DNA from: Tetrapyrgos nigripes
Lineage: Eukaryota; Basidiomycota; Agaricomycetes; Agaricales; Campanellaceae
DNA: 64,000 nucleotides
Assembly: GCA_013368315.1 (NCBI GenBank)
Contig: JAACJM010000006.1
Coordinates: forward strand, 434,001 to 498,000
Reading direction: 5' to 3'
Shown: positions 41,601 to 52,428 of the stretch, piece after piece
Layout: every line of letters begins with the position of its first letter
How positions within the stretch are numbered: the first letter of the stretch is position 1
The notes under the pieces: model-generated
The model's input: only the letters and a program-made list of their open reading frames with translations
Database searches by the model: none
What the model was told of the DNA's origin: nothing
Translations under genes and position numbers: made by a program

Positions 41601-44600
41601 ACTCTTGCCAAAAGCTGAGTTTGTTGAAGGCCCTTTGCCATTAGAGGGCATGCTGACTGATGGTGCACACAAGTATTGGGCAGATCCCAATGCTGTGTTG
41701 ATTTCCACTACTACATTCAATACTGTAATTGATAGATGGGTTCCCTCCATGTTCAGCTATGCAAATGGTGTTACAACTCAGCATTACCATTGGCATTTCA
41801 CTGCTGTCATTGAGGCTATTGCTGAAGCTGCACATGAACATAATGAGAAAATTACTGATGAGTTGTTTGCACTTGTGAGGGCACTAGATTTTCTATGGTT
41901 TTGAAAAAAGCTGATTTTTTTGATTAGGTTGTTGATTTCAGTGATGCTCAGCGCTTGGGATTTATCTCTGCATTCACCGACTATTTCATCCGCCAAGAGG
42001 ACAACACTCGGACACGCACTGAACTAGAGAATGCTGCTCAGTCACTGATCAAGGGATGCAGATATCACTTTGAAAAATCTGTAACACGTGTGGCTCGACT
42101 CAGTAACCATGTGCCACCTGACAGCAGAGCTGAGTTTGAAGAACTGTGCAGACAGATGGTTATAGCTGAGAATTCTGCTGTGTTTGATAGAGTTGTGAAG
42201 ATCATGAAGGAAACATGGCCAGGGCTGGAGGCATGGCTGAATTGGTGGTTGGCTCCAGAACATGCAAGTATGATTTTTCATAGCCAACGAAAAATGGACA
42301 GCAAACTTGCCTCAAAGCTTCCTGATACAACCAATGCAGAGGAATCTGTTCACTCTGTCATATACCAAATAGCAGGTTTGCAGTCATTTCTATACTTACA
42401 TTAATTATAATTCACTGATATTATTTGACAGGCAAAAACAAGGATATTATCCAAGGCTTTGATGGATTACTCAAGGTTATGCGACACTTTCAAAGAATGC
42501 ATGACTCATACATTCGTAAGTTGCAGTCTCAAGGACTTACCTTTGATTAATCTGTGAGACAGATGGACTTCCCATTCGATATGGTCGATCTCAACGCCAG
42601 CGTAAACTGGACCAGCTTGAGCGCTGTGAGGCAGAAACATTAACAGAAATTCCTCGACGTAGAAGACAGAGTTATAGCCACAAACCATCTCCCCGAAAAC
42701 GTGATCGATCTGCTCTCAGAGAAGGTCGAGCTCCTGACACTCAGTCTACACTGAAACGGCCCCGAAAACAAGTCAAGATTACAGTCCCCAATAGCTCTGA
42801 ATCAGAAGATGGATCACCTTCTCCTCCAGACATAGTTGACAAGCAGTTAACTCAGGGTCGCTACAAAGAGCTTTCTCCAGGGAAAACCAGACCAACTGAT
42901 TCATTCACATCCATAATAGTTAACCTTGCTGCTGCAAAGGAATTTGCTAGCTATCCATGGGCAAATAACTCTTGTTGGCTTGATGCATCATTGGAGATCA
43001 TTTATGTGACTTTGGCATGTCATGGACATTGGAAGGACTTCTCAAGTTTTGCTGCAGACATAACCTATCCAATTTCACACCTGCACAAAACCCTTAGCAA
43101 CCGCAGAGCTTGGCCTCTTTCCACTTTTCCAGGCTCTAAAGCTGGAAAATCAGTTATCCTTCAAAACATACGTGATACATTCAAACATGTCCTTGCAGGC
43201 CTTCCATTTTGCTTGTCAATAGCAGAGAACTCATATGCTATGGTAATTCAGTTTCACTCTGATCACAGTACAAATCAGAGATATTGATTGCTTATGAACA
43301 CAGGAACATGAATATCATTCTGCACTAGTAAGTCAAGGATAGTGCAATTTATCAAGCATGGCAACTGATTATTTACAGTATTGGCTATATTATCTCATTC
43401 GCCCACGAGGTGGACCAGTCAATCCAGAAGCTGTTAAGTTCTTTCTTCCTGTAGTACAAAGGCTCTCAAGCTGCAGTGAAGGCCATTACCAAGTTGAGAG
43501 TCCTTGGACCACATCTTCCACCTGGCAAGAGCCAGCAGCAAGATATCTCCAACTGTTTGGGGGGAAGATTGAGAACTGGTTCCAGTCAATTTTCAACCTA
43601 TCCTCAATGGAGGTTCCACAGGAAATCCAGGGTTGCTGGAGATGCCACACAAAGGAGGGCACCAATGATCCAGACATCTATTGCAATGGGCAGTGCCAGA
43701 AAATGGAGTTTATTAGCTGGATACCATCTGTACTCATCATCCGACCAGGTATGGATGAAAAAGGCAATCAACCAGATTGGGATTTCCCTCGTGAACTATA
43801 CCCAGGCTCAAAAGCCTCAGGTTCAAGAGATGGAGTGGTATACAAACTTGTGGCACGCATGTTCACAAACAAAGCACACTTTCGGTGTGTTACATTGATC
43901 CCAACAACAGGTGGGCAATCAGCAGTGTTTTCATATGATGGAATGGAGAATATGGGTTACAGTCAGCTTGTGAAAGGGAAGATTGGAGATTTACTTGCTG
44001 GAACAACAGGATACCAGCCTGATGGTTACCAAACAGTCTGTGCTGTCTATAGCCTCAAAGGTGGCATTGTAGCACAGGAAAAATTCCATGAAGATTGTGT
44101 GAAGATAGCCCTCCAGAAGCTGGACCTGCAGTTGGATGGGACCAGATCAACCACTCTGACAAAGCCAGGATATAGAGAAATGACCAGAGAGGAAACAGTG
44201 AACTGGAAACCACACATCTCTATCACAGAGTATCAACAAACCCACTCTGACTCCAGACAAGTGGTTAAACCTGAACCAGCACACTCCTACTCACCTTCCC
44301 CAGGCCCATCTCCAACTACACCTCTTCGGACAATTCCCTCAAGTTCCCCACCACCTTCAACACCCCTTCCCATTCTTTGTCGATGTGGTGTTGAGAATGA
44401 TGGCCATCGTGAGCTCATCAAACAGGTCACTGTCCAATGTGATAAATGTCACAGATGGTCACATTTGGCCTGCCTTGTCAACCGCATGGAACCAACAATC
44501 AAAGGGGAATTTCTATGCCATGTCTGTGATCCTGCATCAATGTTAGATACTTCAAGCTCACAAATCATAGAAAGTCTGAAGCAAGGTGTTCAATTGCGGG

Positions 44601-47600
44601 CTAATGTTGCTAAGCGTCTCTAGTAAGTAGTGTTGCATTGTCAGTTCTTCCATTTGACTAATTTGTGATAGTGCTGGCCGCACTGTCTTGGTTCAGATGG
44701 ATGCCAACACATTGTTTTATTATCCTGGCCGACTTCTTCATCAGGAAAAAGGCAAATGGACAATCAAAATGTGGCGAGGTATTAAGCATGAGAACGCTAA
44801 CAAGGTCTTGGAGAATATTTCTGTGAAAAGGCTGGTTGATGGATTGTATGGTGATCGTGAGGGTCGGCGATCAATCAGGGTATAAAAAATCTAGTACTTT
44901 AAGATCTTTTTTCATACTGATTATTTAAACAGTTGGGCAGGTTCATCCGAACACATGAGGAGCGTGATCCAGCAGATATTGCCTCTGATTGGCAAGTATA
45001 TCAGTACAACACAGAAGTAGACCGCGCTCTGTACAAGCACAAGGCTATGCTGCAAAAAATTTTGCATCATACCATCAATTCTGAATTTTCTGCACTTTCT
45101 GTGTCAAGTGTTCCAGCCCTTGCCTTGTACCTGAATGAAGGTAATCCTGGATATGCAATTTTTAGAAACCACCAATACATGACAGCAGTTACACTGTTTA
45201 GACGTCCTTGTTCTGCATACTTTACTGGTGGGATCACAACAGATGATCAGGCTCGCATTTTGAACTGGCTCCACATCAATGTGCAGTCATTTTTATCAGC
45301 CCCACCTAAAGACTTTGAACTATGCATTGCACATGCACGAACTCTCTTTTTGGCTCACTGTCACCGTGAGACTTTCTTGGGATGTATTGAAGCAGGGTTG
45401 TCAGAGCTGGAGAGAGAGCAGTCAGTTCTCCACCAAGCATGGCAACGATTGGTTGATTTTAGTGGGAAGACTGTGGATGGCAAAATGAAGAGATTGAAGG
45501 CAGATGTTGATAGAGAGGCTCTCCAAATTCTGGAAAAAGTCATGTTTGATAGATCACAGAAGGCTGGTGTGGCAGGAAGCGAACAATGGGGCCTGGATGT
45601 TGGTCCTCCTGAGGATTTGTGGTGGCCTTATGATGGTCCAGAGAAAAATGATCCAGATCTGCGTGTTGCTACAGAATCTGACCTTGAGGTGCAGTATTAT
45701 CTTGGCGTTATTAAATATTGTTCTTGCTAACTGTGGTTTAGGAGAGTGAATTTTGTAAAGCTGAAAGAGAGAAGATGGAGCAGAAGGTAAGGGAGAAGGA
45801 GGCAGAGAAGCAGAACCATGCACCTCCACGGCCAAAACCAAGGCCATTGACCAAGGAACAAGCAGCAGAACGTAGTAAAAAGGCTTTACAAGAAGCTGGA
45901 CTTACAGCTGAAAGGCCTGACCTTGCTAAAGAGAAAGTAGTTAAGACATTGCAGACAGTCCAGGAGAATGCACAGTTGCGTAGATCTAAGCGGGTGGCAG
46001 ATCAAACAAAAGAGACTGAGGAGACAGAGAATAATAAAAAATCCAAGAAACAAAGGAAACAATAATTTAGAATACTGATCTGGGAGGCATACTAAGTAGT
46101 TCAGAGTCATAAATGTAGATACAGAGTCCTTGTTATCAGCCTGCTGAAATTTTGATCATGAGATCCATGAGAATGATACTGAATATTACTACAGCAGGCA
46201 GGTTACTGTCTCAGCATGAATAAGAGTTCAGTCACACATCACAGCCAAAAGAAGCTAAGGCCAGATTTGACATTTTCTATTTTTTTCAGATTTTTTTGGA
46301 TTTTTTTTTTGTCAGAAAGACTGAACTTTCGTTCATGCCAGGACAGTAGTATATATGTGCAAATACCATTAGTTCCTTCCAACGGACTCTCATACAACAT
46401 AAAGGCGAGAAACACAGTATCCGCTAGGTACCCGCATAGGTGCCCGCATGGTACCCGCATGGTGCCCGCATGGTGCCCGCATGGGTACCCGCATGTGCAC
46501 AGCCACTGCGGGTACCATGCGGGTACCATGCGGGTGCATTACCAGCATCCACACAACATCTAAATCACTTCTAATGGATTGAAAATAAGGAATGCTGTAG
46601 CTCCTGTACTAATAGCCAGTACCTTGACATATTCAATGTGTAGAAATGAATTTCTATCATAAATTCTACTAAATCTTAGGCTAAATTCACATTGATCTCG
46701 ACTTTTCTAGGAATTGGATCTACAAATTGCCTTAGTAAACACTTGAAACATTAGCTCAGTGATGTATTAGAATGAGTAGACTGCATTTACAATGCGAATT
46801 ATGAAGAGTTTTATTCATGTGCAGGCTTCATTTCGAGTCTAAGGGTAATTTTGGTACATAACTCATAGAATATTGGCATGCAAAGAATGAAAATAGTCTC
46901 TACTGCATGCAATAGGCTTTTAGCAATAATATCCAGGCTGTTTTGTGGAGAAATACTTGAGTTATCAATGAGACTCTAATGTGAATGGGAGTAAGTGGCT
47001 GTGCTTATCCATGTACATTTGAGTTTCACTACACTTCGTTGAAGTCCATTTACAAGCTTTATGTACACTTTTACGCCTCTCTACTATGTTACAAATGCTC
47101 GTATGTATGTCATACATTGGTGAACTCAAATGATTACTGGTACCCGGGCCGTACCCGCAGCCCCGCAGGGGGTACCCGCAGATTTACCTATACCGCGTTC
47201 TTACCCATAGAGCACAATAGATAGACCCAAATTCGACCAATAGCAAGAGAACCTTCTGAACCTTGCTAACAGAACTCCCACTGGAACGGAGGATGATCTT
47301 GATATCTCGATAATGAAGCCTACGGCACGTTAAATGATTTGTTCTATTCGTAAGTCCGTGCCTCCACTGTGGCAAAAACAAATCCTCGACTCACCAAGCT
47401 CGATACCCAATGAAAGACGTAGAAATGAAATTCGTCGTAAGAAGTGGAACATTGACCACTAATCCATCATTGGGAGTCCCTATATCTGTTGGATCGCGTC
47501 GGATTCGGATGGCTAGCATCCCTGCATCGACGAAAGTTCCAACAGTAGACCCAATCATACAAAGTGATAGGACGCCTCTGACGAATAGGCTATGGGAGAA

Positions 47601-48190
47601 CATGATCCAGGCCCTCCACACGACTATACCGTCGCTTATGAGGAACTACTTGCCGTGAATATTACTGTAACACTCTACATCCATGAGACGAGATTGGACA
47701 GACTTTGTACGTACGTTCAGCCGATCCAAAAACCCATGCCCAATCAAGATATTCTTCGAAAGCTGCAATGCAGCGTCAAAATCAACGTTATATCCCGTTG
47801 TCGAGATTTGCAGGAGAGCATACTGGATATTGAGGATGAGAGATCCGGTGGAAATGGATAGCATGAGGATTATGAGGATGAGGAGAAGTATTTGAGGGCC
47901 TGATAGGTTCAAATTGAAGGGAAAGCAGGAGCGGGGTTGGGCATGTGGCGACTCGGAGGTTGAGGGCAAACCTTGAGGAGGTTTTGTTCTGTTGAGAAAG
48001 TCAAGATGTGGAGGAATGTCCCAAGCAGAAATTTTGCAAAAACTTACAGAAACACCCATATAGCAGTCAGGAAAAACGTGGCGTCTACACCGTAGAGTAC
48101 AGAACAAACTGCCACACCCAAGATTAAATCCATAATGGCCTCAAGATCACCGGAAGAGAGAGGAAGACTCGGTTGAGTGCTGCTGTCCAT
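38664..48190 (-). CDS. Seven-helix integral membrane protein with an 8.1-kb transposon in intron 5
   Basis: Minus-strand exons 48190-48048, 47988-47972, 47899-47715, 47645-47395, 47361-47205, 39003-38920 and 38840-38664 join in frame to 337 aa. Exon 2 is only 17 nt, and reading through the 72-nt intron after it would also stay open. The protein shows a short outer N-terminus (MDSSTQPSLPLSSGDLE), a first helix (LILGVAVCSVLYGVDATFF), a second (LLLILIILMLSISTGSLIL), WRAWIMFSHSLFVRGVLSLC, PLLTTNFISTSFIGYRAW, LLLLVEFGSIYCALW and further helices, then a Ser/Thr-rich tail. This is a widespread Agaricomycete 7-TM family without known function; a receptor role is only suspected. The transposon 39093-47195 begins one base inside intron 5, yet the donor G|TAAGAACG is kept, so the gene may still be expressed if an 8.2-kb intron can be spliced. 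Confidence 0.88.
39118..39182 (+). repeat. Left subterminal array (GCGGGTAC / ATGCGGGTC)
   Basis: Starts 25 bp inside the left end. GCGGGTAC occurs several times and ATGCGGGTC is repeated in tandem three times. It is the probable transposase binding region and matches the right-hand arrays in inverted orientation. Confidence 0.85.
39183..39431 (+). promoter_or_regulatory. Promoter region of the transposon gene
   Basis: AT-rich, about 250 bp between the subterminal array and the first ATG. TATATAGC at 39275-39282 and TATATGTAAG near 39355 are possible TATA boxes. A CT-rich stretch lies just before the start. No other frame is present. Confidence 0.4.
39432..46065 (+). CDS. 1,901-aa transposase: GCM-like zinc finger, DDE core, USP-like peptidase, PHD finger
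   Basis: Exons 39432-39443, 39502-39595, 39650-39697, 39753-39803, 39857-39907, 39957-40016, 40079-40114, 40171-40293, 40360-40428, 40481-41874, 41928-42375, 42432-42515, 42563-43242, 43304-43327, 43379-44622, 44672-44879, 44933-45688 and 45742-46065 sum to 5,706 nt, all in frame. Order: an acidic N-terminus; a GCM/WRKY-like zinc finger, about aa 285-440 (KCLGVLRC..C, CICGFSLEHFDC, HAGCHNH); the DDE core with candidate residues D574 (LTDGAHKYW), D649 (VVDFSDAQ) and E783 (TTNAEESVH), helix-rich between the last two; a basic linker (RRRRQSYSHKPSPRKRDR); a C19-like domain with Cys961 (NNSCWLDASLE), a CxxC pair (CWRCH, CNGQC) and a His box near H1225 (AHFRC...VFSYDGMENMGY); a PHD finger, about 1392-1442 (CRCG...CDKCHRWSHLAC...CHVC); a Tudor/BAH-like stretch (FYYPGRLLHQEKGKWTIKMW); and a Lys/Glu-rich tail. 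Residue choices are by eye. Confidence 0.87.
46066..46424 (+). terminator. 3' flank of the transposon gene
   Basis: Follows the TAA at 46063-46065. There is no further gene. AATAAT and T-rich stretches (46285-46315) are present, where cleavage and polyadenylation might occur. No strict AATAAA was seen close to the stop. Confidence 0.3.
46425..46545 (-). repeat. Inner right array of GTACCCGC repeats
   Basis: (G)GTACCCGCAT and GTGCCCGCAT occur in tandem and are followed by the inverse CATGCGGGTACC, so the array is itself palindromic. It lies about 650 bp inside the right end and resembles the left array at 39118. Confidence 0.85.
46546..47139. other. Non-coding right part of the transposon
   Basis: AT-rich, no gene seen. 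It lies between the inner and terminal arrays. Confidence 0.5.
47140..47195 (-). repeat. Right terminal array and inverted end of the large transposon
   Basis: GGTACCCGGGCCGTACCCGC, CCCCGCAGGGGG and GGTACCCGCAGATTTACC lead to the end at 47195 (..TATACCG), which is followed by the CGTTCTTA duplication. Confidence 0.88.
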
Positions 48191-48548
48191 AATCGATAAT
48201 ACTGGAGCGCTTCTGTCAATATGCTGCTTTTTCGCAATCCAATGTAATGGTTATATGCATGTAAAGATGCTAGAGCTCCCAATTAATCGAGGACGACGAG
48301 GACGACAGAGTACCTGATTGAAACGGAAGTCGTTGTGGTCGATTTGTAGTTGGACGAACTCGTACTTAGCGAGCTGATTACGAGTCAAATATGCTCTTTT
48401 ATAGAGCCATCATCTCGGTGAAGGCAAGGCCCATGGTAATCGGAATATCCTATGTTTTCTATGCAGCTACCACTGATGGGTAAGCGCGACTAACTCGTAT
48501 TGGACTGGCGCTGATCCCACTGAGCAGCCTTGAGTGCATCTCGGGCGG
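48191..48548. promoter_or_regulatory. Upstream region of the 7-TM gene
   Basis: Contains GGACGACGAGGACGAC and an AGTCAAATATGCTCTTTTATAG stretch, the latter possibly TATA-like on the minus strand. No gene was recognised. Confidence 0.3.
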
Positions 48549-49075
48549 TCATGGGAATTGGAGATCTGCTTCGTACAGAAATAACTCAGAATCAAATTTC
48601 AGCTTTGATAGCAACTTGATAGTACCTTGAAGTTGCAAAGGATTGGCAAAGAAAGCCAAAAGAGGATAACCATGGACGTACATTAATAGACACAGTACTC
48701 GGGTCTGACTTCGGCCATTAGCGGACGCGTCTATAAATGATATCATCGAAAGAGCTTTGTAAAATCCGCTCCTTATTATAGTACTTACGCGACGAAAAAT
48801 TCATTCGGACGGACGTCGGGTGCACGCGCCGTGAGGATAGGGGATAAGGGTATAAAAGTTCCCAGGGTTTGAATTCGAGGTTGCGGCATTAAGAAAGATT
48901 TGCGCTTGTGCACCCACACGCCATCAAAATGCTGTAGAATTCTGAGAACCTCCAATGATACATGAGGGAGACTTGTCCAATATTTGCAGGGAAGGCCATG
49001 TCCAACGGTCATTTCAGACCGCTGCGGAGAAAGATGAGAATTTGTCTTGATATCGTTTATGGGAGGACATTGCAC
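48549..49075 (-). CDS. Hypothetical spliced minus-strand gene
   Basis: A minus-strand frame from the ATG at 49075 (SLEVLRILQHFDGVWVHKRK in the middle) is open for 95 codons and ends at a good GTAAGT donor (48788). It is followed by an acceptor TTTATAG (48730) and a second frame (NGRSQTRVLCLLM). A third piece, after GTACGT...CTTCAAG, ends at 48549. The phases do not join cleanly in my hands and I recognise nothing. It could be a small real gene or chance. Its 5' end is about 235 bp from the F-box-like gene, so the two would be divergent. Confidence 0.3.
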
Positions 49076-49310
49076 TGCAGTGGGATTAAGACTTTAGCCA
49101 AGGCTATAGGATATGGAGCTTGGCGACTGCGGATCATCTATTCTCAGACCGTCAGGAGTCAGGAAGATTTTTATAGAAACGGAAGACCGGGGACATGGTC
49201 GACAGAGACCAGAAATAGAGAGCGGAAGTCAATAAGTAGAAATTTCGTCGCCTGTTTCAGACACTTTACACGCCCACCTTTCTTTCCCGACCCACGACGA
49301 AGCGGTGAAG

Positions 49311-50557
49311 ATGGACAGCCCTCAGATCGTCCAACACATCGCCCGTAAAGTCCTACACGACTCCTCTCTTGCAGACCTTGCATCCTTCCGTCGAACTTCC
49401 CGACTAATCAACTCTATCGTCGAGCCTCTCTTATTCGAGACTGTGGAAATCGCTTTGCAGGGAAGGGTTGTGGGAAGTCGCAGCGTAAGATTGTTGGATG
49501 TGTTGGCCAAGAAAAAACGCCTATGTCTGTTGGTCAAACGAGTGAAGATACATTCCCTCAATGCGAGTGCTCACCATAAAGTGGGTCCTTTAAATCGACG
49601 AGTGCAAAGACAAATGCGAAGCCTGGATGAATCCCTAGCGATGATAGGGATGTTTAGTAATACCAGAGAAGTTGTGTACGTCTTCCATCGCTTTTCTTCG
49701 CTGTCCGTTATTCACTTCGTTCTGCGTCCTTTTCGACATGCTACGGATTGCGCAGTTGGCACATCTGGTCCCACTCGACTCTATACGAAACGTACTCGTC
49801 CCTTCTCTTCTCTATCCTGAGTTCAAGTTCTTCACTACTCTTCCTATCTTCTCTTACCCTATCTCTCCTCGGCTCGGGCTCGCAAGCTCAGCTGATCCTT
49901 CCACCAGAAGCTGCGAGGCTGGGAAGCCTCAGCGTTTTGAAAATACAATGCCCTACCCCTACCCCTACTCCTACCCTCGAAACGTCTCCGCCAGCTAATC
50001 CAGGTCAAGATGTCGACGAAGATGCCTCCGACTCTCATTCCCATTTCTGTCCCTACCCGACAGTCCATTTGGAACAAACTCTTTTCGAGCCCATCCTCGG
50101 AATAATCGACAATTCACCTGATTTGCGATTGTTGCAGGTCGATTTCAGACCTCCTCCGCTTCCCGGCCAGCCAGAAATGCGTGTTCTCAAGCGCCCGAAA
50201 GCGGCTCAGAGGAATCCGAAGATGTGTCCCGCGATGTTTATGGTGGATAGGTACTTGGAGGATCAAATTGAAGTTGCGGTTGAGATCCTGTATCAACAGA
50301 GAGTAGATGCGTTTGTGGACGAGATACAGAGGAGGAAGGAACTTGTACGCACGCGGGTCAAGCAGATACAGAGGATGGAGGTTTATACTCCTCCGGCCCA
50401 TCCTCCAAAGGCGCGGATTGCGAGTTTGGAGATGACGATCACGAGAATTACTAGGGTGCCAACTCAGGCTGGGGTTGGGACGAAGGTGATTGAGAGATGG
50501 ACGGAGTGGCCGTGGGCACGTTCAAGCTGGGAGGCTCATCAGGGGACGGCACATTGA
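49311..50557 (+). CDS. F-box-like protein (388 aa)
   Basis: Exons 49311-49675 and 49756-50557 join in phase 2 (..REVV|WHIW..). The N-terminus (IVQHIARKVLHDSSLADLAS, FRRTSRLINSIVEPLLFETV) has the hydrophobic and Ser/Arg pattern of the short F-box-like motif common in Agaricomycetes. The rest carries Leu-rich and Ser-rich helices (LLFLSSLTLSLLGSGS), a Pro/Thr/Asp-rich loop and a basic, helical C-terminal part (EIQRRKELVRTRVKQIQRME). F-box proteins recruit substrates to SCF ubiquitin ligases through Skp1; which substrate cannot be said. The family is very large and fast evolving in these fungi. A start two codons upstream would need a GTG, so the ATG at 49311 is chosen. Confidence 0.7.
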
Positions 50558-51049
50558 TAGAAGTGGAGTGTCTGGCGAAAAAAATGGACATGAATTAGGA
50601 CCATGATACAATGATAATTGATAGACTTTGTATCAAGACTTGGACTTTTTTCTCAGGACTTTTATCACGAATAAGTACTTTGACTGTGATGTAATTTGCA
50701 CGTAATTTTCTGTAGAGTAAGTAAGTGTACAAGGAGTCTTCAGACGTTTTCCCGAACTTAGTACGTCTTCTCTTGACTCTAGTCACTCGACTTAGTGACG
50801 TCTCTTCCAGCCAGACCAGAGCAAGTGTTTGATAGCCAGCTTATAGAGATGCTAGACACTGCTATATACTCTCTTCATTGCTAAGTAGTCGCATTTGCTA
50901 TTTGGGGGATGAAACCTTTGCTAGACGCTGAATCCCGTCAACAAAATATTGTGAAGCTTCATATGGGAGTTCCTACGACTGATCTGATTCGTATCCAGCC
51001 TCAATCCAGCCTTTTCCCGGGTCAAACCCTGAGTGTTGTGCCTTTGTAC
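50558..51049. other. No gene seen
   Basis: 3' flank of the F-box-like gene and spacer. Nothing recognised. Confidence 0.4.
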
Positions 51050-52204
51050 GCACTACATGGTGTAGAAATTCTGCAGAATTCACGGTAGTTAGCAGTGTGC
51101 CTGTCTGCAGAATCTATGGTAGTTACCAGGGCCTCCAAAGCATAGACTTGCCTGTATAGTGTACTGAATATTATGCTGCATCTCTCTCAGGCCATTACCA
51201 CCGGTGTACTCCACATTGAACACAATGAGCATGCTCATTGCACACAATGATGAGCATAGGCCTTGGACACCGTCCCTTGGGATTCAATGTCCTCAAGGCA
51301 GGATTTCCTATGAGCTTGAAAATCCCATAGAATCTAGGATCAATCAATTTCTTTGGATGCAGGAGATTTTTCCGAGGAGGGTTGGTTTCGGATCAATCCC
51401 AACTTTCCGCTTTGCCTTACCTGTTATTACTTCACCTTATTTATCGCATACTTCCAAATTCACATTTTCCAAACCTCAAACATGTGCTCGAACATAAAAC
51501 ATAGATAAGTAGAGGGTTTATTCAATGTAAGCTGCGAGGACATCAATTAGTATCAGTACTGTTCAAGCTTCTACAAGTAATTACATTGTATATAATGATA
51601 CATTTTTGTTGGACACTCAACTCGGACAGCCTTTTTCCTGAAGCCGCCTGGAAAGGAACACTTTCTCATAAAACAAAAAAAAAGGAGACTTCTCAGACAC
51701 CCATTCCTGCAATCAGCAGATCCAGCACAAGATCCAGCACGTATTGGAGAAATCCATTGAGGATAGACAATCGCCACATTCTGTAAATTTTGCTGGATTT
51801 GTCCCGGTACCTGCAGGTAGCCGGGTATGGATATCCAGTACCTGTAAGTAGCTGCAGATTCTTCATCCATTTTGGTCAATGCTCCGGAATCTTTTTTCTC
51901 AAAGCCAGATAATGCCCGGAATGAACCACTATCACTTTCTCCTGACACAACCAAAAAAAATGACGAGTTTCAGCCAGCTATATGGCATAGTGCAATTCAA
52001 TGGCAGATACAGCATGGTATCCAGCGAGGATATCAGCTCTGCTGGACAATTGCTTGGTCTCCTTTGCTGGATTTTGTCCTGATTCCTGTTTTGGGTCTGA
52101 ATATCCAGCAAAGGTATTTGGTTTGCTGGATAATAGATCGCAGTTAGACTGCAATGATGACGCACTGTCATCGGAATTTCAATTGTGTCGAATTACGGTC
52201 TAAT

Positions 52205-52290
52205 TACGGTTGTTTCGGTCTTACAGACTTTTTGATCTTGCAGACTTTTTTGGTCTTAGACTTTTTGATCTTACAGACTTTTGGTCTTAC
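52205..52290 (+). repeat. Short tandem repeat, GGTCTTACAGACTTTTTGAT-like
   Basis: Four imperfect units of about 20 bp: ggtcttacagactttttgat, cttgcagacttttttggtct, tagactttttgatct, tacagacttttggtcttaca. No coding. Confidence 0.8.
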
Positions 52291-52428
52291 AGCGCTCGAC
52301 CGTCGTTGTACCATGCACACTCCTGTGCTCAGTCCATTATTCAAAGTTGATGCAGTTCTTGATACACTGTTTGAGGTAAAGTATCACTCCCAGAAGCCTC
52401 TCTGAAGCCCAAATGTTCAAAGAGAATA

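Larger units (their letters stand above)
39093..47195 (+). mobile_element. Large DNA transposon coding a GCM-DDE-USP-PHD protein (8,103 bp, TSD CGTTCTTA)
   Basis: The left end CCGGGTATCGGAAATCTGCG and the reversed right end CGGTATAGGTAAATCTGCGG are imperfect inverted repeats that continue into GGGTAC. The 8-bp CGTTCTTA flanks both sides (39085-39092, 47196-47203). Both ends carry dense (AT)GCGGGTAC/GTACCCGC arrays. Inside is one gene, 39432-46065, with no second frame. An 8-bp duplication plus a DDE transposase with a long helical insertion fits either the KDZ or the MULE group; a GCM/WRKY-type zinc finger points to MULE. The host empty site is reconstructed exactly as an intron of the 7-TM gene. 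The single gene reads through all 18 exons with no stop, so the copy may be active. Confidence 0.9.

Noticed and set aside
43358..44623. The USP/PHD part as a separate 421-aa gene
   Set aside because: Its first codons are intronic. The upstream 24-nt exon and the Cys box in the previous exon belong to the same domain, so it is one gene.
46239..46563. Frames over the GTACCCGC array
   Set aside because: Repeat-generated Cys/Gly/His text on both strands.
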